Assembly: GCA_020747065.1 (NCBI GenBank)
Contig: JAGMVK010000028.1
Span: forward strand, 549,432-613,431
Reading direction: 5' to 3'
DNA from: Cadophora sp. MPI-SDFR-AT-0126
Lineage: Eukaryota > Ascomycota > Leotiomycetes > Helotiales > Ploettnerulaceae
Length of the DNA: 64,000 nt
Shown piece after piece: positions 57,373 to 64,000 of the stretch (position 1 is its first letter; every line of letters starts with the position of its first letter). The translations under genes were made by a program, and so were the position numbers. The notes beneath the pieces are model-generated. The model saw only the letters and a program-made list of their open reading frames with translations, was not told the origin of the DNA and did no database searches.

Positions 57373-57450
57373 TTATAATAATATAATATTACTAAGTGTA
57401 GTATTAAGTATAGGAATAAGAGAATAGGTAAATAGTAATATTATAGGTCT
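57373..57450. repeat. Candidate 3' LTR segment (left copy)
   Basis: About 70 bp here match 63925-64000 in the same orientation at roughly nine of ten positions. Most differences are G (left) to A (right), for example AAGTGTAG against AAGTATAG and TATAGGAATAAG against TATAAAAATAAG, as RIP would produce. The similarity weakens but seems to continue toward 57330. The full LTR length is unknown. Confidence 0.6.
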
Positions 57451-59139
57451 AGTATAAAGAAAACAAGAAAGTAAGGAATCCTTAGAAGGAGAGTATTTTT
57501 TTATATATATAAGCCTAGTTCAAATCTAATCTGAACCTTATCTAGTGATATTTTAGCTAAATCTAAGTACTTCTATTTCTAGTATTTCTATTATTTTAAT
57601 ATTATATTACTTTTTTTTTATAAGAGAGCTTATTTCTAAGCTCTGAAATATATTTTTATATAAAACTATTATTATATAAAATAGTAAACATATATAGTTT
57701 TAGTAAAGAGATTTTAGAAGAAGTATTAATCTAGTAGTATTCGTTAATAATAATAATAGTAAGTAAGGCACTAATCCAATTATAAATCTATCCGAAAGCC
57801 GTTCGAATTAGGTTTAATAAGGCTACGATCGTTTATTATTATATATATTATAATATTTAGTAGTATAGATTTCTAGGATTCTAACTTTTTTTAAATAACT
57901 ATAACTTTAAATTCTATAAGTGAATCTTATATATAAGATTTATTAATCTATATATATTATTAATATATTTTAATAATTTATATTAAATAAAATAAATAAT
58001 TTAAGAGTAAGTTAAGTTCTAAATTTTTAGTAATTTAGTAGTAATTAGAAGTAATTTAATATATTAATATAAATAGTACTTATTCTAATTCTTATTAACG
58101 TTCTTAAGTCTATTTATTATAAGTATTATATTTAATATATATAATATATTTAATTATTAGTTACTAACCTAGAATATATTCATAAGTTTAATAGTACTAA
58201 AAGTAAGAAGTATACGTATTATAAAAAGTAAGCTAAGAAATATAATCTCGTAAGTATTTTTTTTTTAAATCTAGATTATTATAAATGTAGTTTAATTATA
58301 ATCTAAATAAGTTAAAATACTAATTTCTATACTAAATTCTATATTATATAATTATAAAATACTATAACCTCTCTTTTACTATTACTACTAAAGATAATAA
58401 GAATATTATTTCTATTACTAAAAAAATAAATATTAAATTATATATTATTATTATTATTATTCTTAAAATATAAGATAAGCTATAATTGAAATTATTAGAA
58501 AAAACTTGTATTCTTTACTAAGCTATTATAGATTTAGTTATATAATAAGCTATAAGTTATTTTTTAAATTTTTTTATTATAAATCTTACTTATAACTACT
58601 TTAATTTAAAATAAAAATAAAATTTTATATATACTTTCTTTTACTAAGTAATTTTAAGTAATTACTAATTAATATATATATATATAAAATATAGTTTTAG
58701 TTCTAAGCTAAATCTAAGAAAAGATTACTATTAGTACTATTAAAATAGCTAAGAAAGTTTATTATATTCTTAAATATAAGAAAAGATAGAAGGATACTAG
58801 TAAGTTACTAGTAAAATTCCGAGTAAAAAGATATTTAAATAATATATAAAAAAAAGAAAAGATTCTAAATAACTTAGAATAGAAAAAAAATAGAATTTAT
58901 TTTAAATTAGTTTTATTATTAGTTTTTTATAATTATACTTTTAGTTAGACTTCTTATATAAAAGTAGTCTTTTATAATAAAACTAGTAAGATATTCTAAC
59001 TAAAATATAGTTATAAAACTATAGTATTAGTATTTTAAATCAGAGAATATTTAAATAATTTAAATTAAACCTTATTTTATTATTTTATTAACTAGTCTAT
59101 TATCTTTTAAGTAATTATAATTATCTTTTTAATTTTCTT

Positions 59140-59290
59140 ATATAACTAGTTATTTAATTATTAGTTTTCTTATAATATATTATAAAAAGCTTAATTTTTA
59201 TATTTATAATTTAATAGAACTTTTTCTAAAATAATAAAATAAACTATAGCTTTTAGTCTAATATAATTAACTCTAGAATATATCTGAATT
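59140..59290 (-). pseudogene. Integrase core relic
   Basis: Read on the minus strand, this stretch gives YILELIILD, a stop, KL, a stop, FILLF and, after another stop, KKFY with NIKIKLFIIYY further on. It lines up with the gypsy integrase core around the second catalytic Asp, the QF..FW motif and the YHPQTDGQTE region, with His/Asp/Gln codons changed to Tyr/Asn/stop. Confidence 0.6.
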
Positions 59291-59989
59291 AGTAGATTTA
59301 CTAAATAAAGAGGTTAGTAGTATTATATATATTAATATCTTAGTAATAGGAAATAGTTATAGAATCTTTTCTTAAATAATTAATAAATACTAAGATTCTA
59401 TTATAATTATATATTTTTTTAAAGAAAATTCTTATAATCTATATATAAATATTATATAAATTAGCTTAGGATTAATAGTAAATTAAAAAGTTCTTATTAT
59501 TTAGAATACTTTAAGTATAAGAATTAATAAGCTTAGTAATTTCTTATATATTAATTATAATCTAAACTTATTCTAACTTAATAGTATTTTAAGACTAAGA
59601 GTTAATATATTTTTAATTTACTAAAATAAGAAATAAATAGCTAGTTATATACTTTTTTAATTAATCTAGTATAGAATAAGAAATTATATTATATATAGAA
59701 TTAAATTTTAAAAAATAAGAGTCTATTTTTAATTAAGTAATCTTTAAATAAGGATTTTTATATATTAGTAAAAGTAGTATAATTATTTTAATAAAGCTTT
59801 TTAATAAAATTAAAAAAGTCTAAGAGAATATTTAGAAGAGCTTTTATTTTAGTAATAATTAATAATAAAAAATATATTATAATTATTAAAAAAATAAAAT
59901 ATTTTATTAAATTAGAATTAATATAAAAATTAAGTCTTCTTAGAATTAATAGAATTTAATTCTAATAAATTTTTTTTATTTTATATTTC

Positions 59990-60200
59990 TAGATCTTATT
60001 TTTAGTAGCTTAGAATATTAGTCTTTTAATTATCTTTACTAAGAATATATATAATTTAAAAGTTAAAGTTAAAGAGAAATTCTATTTAGTAAGCTTATTT
60101 AGCTATAAGTATTTTAGTAATTATAAAGTATTCTAGAAAATAGTAGTTTAAATATATTTCGATTTTATTCTAAAAAGATATTAACTTTAGGTATTACTTA
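59990..60200 (-). pseudogene. Probable RNase H relic
   Basis: The minus strand reads KAFISNT, stop, S, stop, YLFRIKSKYI, stop, TTIF, and later LLKYL. It fits the A-x-x-x-WRHYL...TDHKNL-YL pattern of gypsy RNase H only loosely; its position between RT and integrase supports it. Confidence 0.35.
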
Positions 60201-60599
60201 TAAAAGCTTTTTATAATAGTATATAATTCTTTATTATAGATCTCTTAGTTTACTTTATAACTATTAAGTATATATAAATAGAAACTAAAAGAGTATTATT
60301 ATTTATTATTTATTATTATATTATTATAATACTATTCTAGTAATTATTTTATTAAAAGTATTTATTTCTAACTTAGTAAATAATTATAGCTAAAATAGTA
60401 AATCTATTGAATTAATAATAACTATTTTTAGATTTAAAATATAATATAATACTCTTTTATCTAATTTTAAGCTATTATAAGTTAAGTAAGCGTAGATAAA
60501 GGCTTAGTAATAAGCCTAAAGTTATATATAAATTATTAGTAATAATTATAAAAACCTAAGTATAATTTAATAATTATTATAATCTTAGAGTACTTTTAG

Positions 60600-60910
60600 T
60601 TATATAATAGTTTAATTTTTTCCGGATTTATCTTAATACTTTTAGTAGTTACTATATAGCTTAGGTATTTAGTATAAGTAATATAGAATTTATATTTCTT
60701 AATATTAGTTTATAATCCGGCTTTTATTAAATACTTTAGTATAGATTTTATATAAACCTAGTAATTTTTCTTTATAGATTTAGAGTAAATTAAGATATTA
60801 TTTAAATAAGCTATATAAAAGTTATTTAGATAATTAAAAAGTATATTATTTATATAATATTAATATATACTAGGTCTATTATAAAGGCTAAATAGTAGTA
60901 TCTTATATTT
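60600..60910 (-). pseudogene. Reverse transcriptase relic (gypsy type)
   Basis: On the minus strand the frame reads NFYIAYLNNILIYS at about 60782-60823, where active enzymes have the YxDD catalytic box: both Asp codons now read Asn (G to A). Downstream, KYLIKAGL, stop, TNIKKYKF (about 60690-60740) and INPEKIKLL (about 60610-60640) follow the normal spacing of gypsy RT blocks. Upstream (60865-60900) LFSLYNRPSIY matches the PFGL-NAPxTF block with Gly to Ser and Cys to Tyr changes. Confidence 0.8.
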
Positions 60911-62199
60911 ATATAAGAATATTTAGCTTATAATAATTAATATAAAATCATAAGCCTCTATTAAGCTTTTTAATAAAAAGTATAGATAATATAAATAAAC
61001 TCTAACTTAACTTAATAAAACTCTTATCTAGATTCTCTAAGAAATACTCTTTTATTACTTTAAGCTCCTTTATTAATTAATAAAATAAAAAATAGTAAGT
61101 ATCTAGTAATAGTCTCTTAAAATAAATCTTATAATTATAATATTAATAAAATAATAAAGTATTTATATTTTTCTTAAAAAATACTAACATTAGGTATTAG
61201 TATTATTGTAAAAGCTTTTTAAATATAAGTTAGATAATATTAAAATCTTCCGGTTTATACTATTCTTATAAATGCTATTTTAAAAGAACTTAGTATTTTT
61301 ATATTTTATATTAAAATAAAAAATATTTATATTAATTTTATAAATAAATATAAATATAAGTAGTATCTTTATTAATTTATATTTTAATTTCCGAACTTAT
61401 AAAAGTCTTTTACTTATAAAAGATACTACTAGAGTCAGTTTAAATATAACTTAATTAAAGTACTCTTTTAGTACTTAAATAATAAAAGAGAAATATTTCT
61501 ATTATATCTTATTCTATTAGATTAATAGATTTTTATAGTTTATATTATTTTAGTAATCTTATTATAAAAAGAGCTATATACGTAGAAATAGCAAGACTAG
61601 TTCTTAAGACTATTATTTAGTAAATAAGTAATTAGATAACTATAGAAATTAATTCTAGTTTATTTATAAATTAAAATAGAATTAATATATTTATTTAATA
61701 CTTATTATTATATCTTACTCTTTTAGGTTAAAGATTATAAAAGAATAATTATATACGTATTAATTATTAATTGTTAAGTACAGATATATATAATAAGTAA
61801 TATAGCTTTAGATAGAGTTCTAAAAACTATAGATTAGTATAATATATAAAAAAGCTGAATTTTTATTTCTAATATTTTTAAAAGATATATAAATATAATT
61901 TAATTTATAAAAAAATAATTATTTATTTTAGTATTTACTAATATAAATAATATAATTCCTAATTTATTTATATTAAATATATAATTAACTACGAATTAAT
62001 TATTTTTATTAGAAAGTTTAAGTTAAGTTTTAATAGATTATATTTATATAAGCCTAAGAAAAAGTTTTTTTTAAGTCTTTTTTATTTTTCTTTATTTAAT
62101 TTTCTTTATTTTCTACTATTTTTTTAGTATTATTATTAAATTTCTCTTTATTTAAGAATTATAGTGTTCTTTTTATTTAAGAATTAAACCTTAGTTAAT

Positions 62200-62250
62200 T
62201 TAAAATAGTCTAACTTATAATAACTAAACTTTTTATACTTATAATACTTT
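62200..62250 (-). pseudogene. Gag CCHC zinc-knuckle relic
   Basis: The minus strand reads YYKYKKFSYYKLDY. The Tyr-Tyr-Tyr-Tyr positions fall exactly at C-x2-C-x4-H-x4-C spacing, each one base change (TGT to TAT, CAT to TAT) from Cys or His, and Ser stands for the usual Gly. It lies upstream of RT in the element's orientation, as Gag should. Confidence 0.65.
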
Positions 62251-63904
62251 ATCTACGAGTTACTAGAACTTTTTTAAAGCTTTTATATACTTTTTTATAT
62301 TAGTAAAATAAGTATTATATTATAATATAAAGTTAAGTAATATTAAAAGAGTATATTAAAAGAAATATAGACAGATAATACTTAAAAAATAAGAAGTCTA
62401 AATATTTTTTAAAAGATTTTTAATATAGTAGTTTTTTATAGAAAAAAAAACAGATTTATAATTATTAGATAAAAGAAAATTAAGTTAAGTATTTTATCTT
62501 CTCTTAGTATTAATTAAAATTAACTATATTATTATTATTATTATATAATCGTTTTACTATAAGCTCTTAATAATATAATAGTAGTATAAAACTAGAAGAT
62601 AATTTTAAGTTATATAAAAAATAACTATTTTATATAAGCTATATTTTTTTAAATTATAATATTCTAGAACTTTATATAAAATTATATAAAGGTTTTATAT
62701 ATATAATTTAGTTCTTATATACTTATATTAAAGAACTTAATATAAGACTTATAAACTTTATTTTTAATAAAAAAATAAGTCTTTAATTAAAAAAAAAAAT
62801 TCTTATATTATCTAGAATATATTAATTTTAGATAAGTATTAGAGTTCTAAATAAGATTAAGCTAAGCTAGTAGTTAATTCTTATACTGAAGTTTATTATA
62901 CTTAAATATCTAAGTAAAAGCTTATATTAAGTTTTAATTATCTTTAACTAAAGCTTTTATTATTTAAATATTAAGTTAATTCTATTATCTAAAAAAGAGA
63001 TCTTTTTTATAGACTAGACTTTAAGTCTCTAAGAAATATCTAAATATATTTTCTAGATTAAAAAAGATATATTTATTATAATCTATTAATTTATTTCTTT
63101 TTATTAATTAAATAATTAGTAATATAGTTCTAAGAAAAATTAAAATAAGATTAGTAGAAAATATTATTAGTATAGCTTAAGTAAGAATTAGTAATTACTT
63201 AATATAAAATAAGAAGGTTTTTTAAATATAATTATAATCTATTATAAATTAGATTTTTTTTTTAATATATCTAGATTACTAAAGTCTTTTTTATTTTAGT
63301 TTATATAACTTTTATTTTTATTATCTTATATCTTATAGCTAGAAAAGCTTTTAGTTAAAAGTAGAAAGTTAAAAATATTATTAGTAGTTTTACTAGATAA
63401 ATCTATTATATTAGTAGTATTTATAATAGAAATAAAAAAATATTTAAATATAATTTAAGTAAGATCGAAATAAGAGTTTTAGGAGTATTAAGAAAATATT
63501 TTATAATTTCTTAGTAAAAAATATTAGTATTAGAATAGTTCTTATATATTATATTTTTATATATAATAAGAATTATATAATTATATTCTAAAAAAAACAA
63601 TTAAAGTAGTTTAAAGGAATTTTATAAACTTAAGAGTTTTAATTTTTAATAATAGTAGCTACTATACTTTAGATTTATTTATAATAGCTTTTATATAAAA
63701 GGAATTATTTAGAGTTTTTATTTATAAAGACTATTCTACTTTAATTATACTAATTTATAATAAATAAAACTAAACCCTAGTTTATTAGTTTATTTAGAAA
63801 ATCTCTAAAATCCTGACTTTTTAAGAATAATAATTAAAAATAATTTAGATAAAAGTTAATTAATTATATCTTTTAGATAATAAGATATTATATAAAATAT
63901 CCTT

Positions 63905-64000
63905 AATAAAAGTAACTTTCTTATTTAATATAATAATATAATATAACTAAGTATAGTATTAAGTATAAAAATAAGAAATAATAAATAGTAATATTATTAA
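63905..64000. repeat. Candidate 5' LTR segment (right copy, cut by window)
   Basis: Direct-repeat partner of 57373-57450. In the element's orientation this is the inner part of the 5' LTR; the outer part is beyond base 64000. Confidence 0.6.

Larger units (their letters stand above)
57330..64000 (-). mobile_element. RIP-degenerated Ty3/gypsy LTR retrotransposon (right end cut by window)
   Basis: About 6.7 kb of extremely AT-rich DNA, TA-rich and very poor in CA and TG, the signature of RIP. On the minus strand it keeps readable relics in canonical order: Gag zinc knuckle (about 62.2 kb), reverse transcriptase (60.9-60.6), RNase H (about 60.2-60.0) and integrase (59.3-59.1). This RT-RNase H-IN order is that of Ty3/gypsy, not Ty1/copia. 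A sequence near 57.37-57.45 recurs in the same orientation at 63.92-64.0 kb, as expected of LTRs. Stops and G-to-A-type replacements occur throughout, so it is dead. Exact ends and target-site duplication cannot be seen. Confidence 0.8.

Noticed and set aside
57330..64000. Mitochondrial DNA insertion (NUMT) as source of the AT-rich block
   Set aside because: High AT alone fits, but the gypsy Pol relics and the loss of CA/TG dinucleotides point to RIP of a retroelement.
1..64000. tRNA, rRNA or CRISPR arrays
   Set aside because: No convincing tRNA boxes A/B with cloverleaf or rRNA segments were seen by eye; the short tandem repeats lack unique spacers.

Overview
This window is nuclear DNA of a filamentous ascomycete (Pezizomycotina). 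Genes carry many short spliceosomal introns (mostly 45-65 bp), there is a mitochondrial leucine-degradation gene set, a Sho1 osmosensor, septins, dynein and autophagy genes, and one end is a very AT-rich block with the mutation signature of repeat-induced point mutation (RIP). A Leotiomycete-like fungus is my best guess, but only a guess. All splice models were built by eye from reading-frame continuity, consensus splice sites and family knowledge. Every complete model listed sums to a whole number of codons.

Layout, left to right. 0-10 kb: the 3' end of an unknown gene, a short-chain dehydrogenase (SDR, -), an 11-exon MFS drug/polyamine-type transporter (+), then a head-to-head pair for leucine catabolism, isovaleryl-CoA dehydrogenase (-) and methylcrotonoyl-CoA carboxylase beta (+), and a DUF7728-like membrane protein (-). 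10-22 kb: a mitochondrial-targeted SDR (+), an AreA-like (DUF1752) disordered protein (-), a 4.6-kb gene-poor stretch full of simple repeats, and a small membrane protein (-). 22-37 kb is dense housekeeping: dynein light intermediate chain (-) head-to-head with the U2 snRNP RRM protein Ist3 (+), the PROPPIN Hsv2 (-) head-to-head with a Cdc11-type septin (+), a BAX-inhibitor family protein (+), ceramide synthase Lag1 (+) and Sho1 (-).

37-49 kb: a gene-poor interval, a vacuolar amino-acid transporter (+), mitoribosomal protein bS16m (-) head-to-head with NAD(P)HX epimerase (+), and methylcrotonoyl-CoA carboxylase alpha (-). The alpha subunit lies about 38 kb from the IVD/MCC-beta pair, so all three consecutive leucine-pathway proteins are in one window but not one cluster. 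49-64 kb is an accessory-looking end: a secreted two-domain redox protein (AA8 cytochrome plus AA12-type pyrroloquinoline-quinone dehydrogenase domain), a mutated gene relic, a peroxisomal SCP2-type thiolase with unusually long palindrome-rich introns, and then about 7 kb of AT-rich DNA. That last block can be read, on the minus strand, as a RIP-destroyed Ty3/gypsy retrotransposon: Gag zinc knuckle, reverse transcriptase, RNase H and integrase relics in canonical order, with direct-repeat candidates for LTRs.

No tRNA, rRNA, CRISPR or secondary-metabolite cluster was recognised. The observations I consider most worth follow-up are the AA8-AA12 protein, the split leucine cluster with its bidirectional promoter, the palindromic introns of the thiolase gene, two GC-AG introns, and the readable order of the RIPed retroelement.
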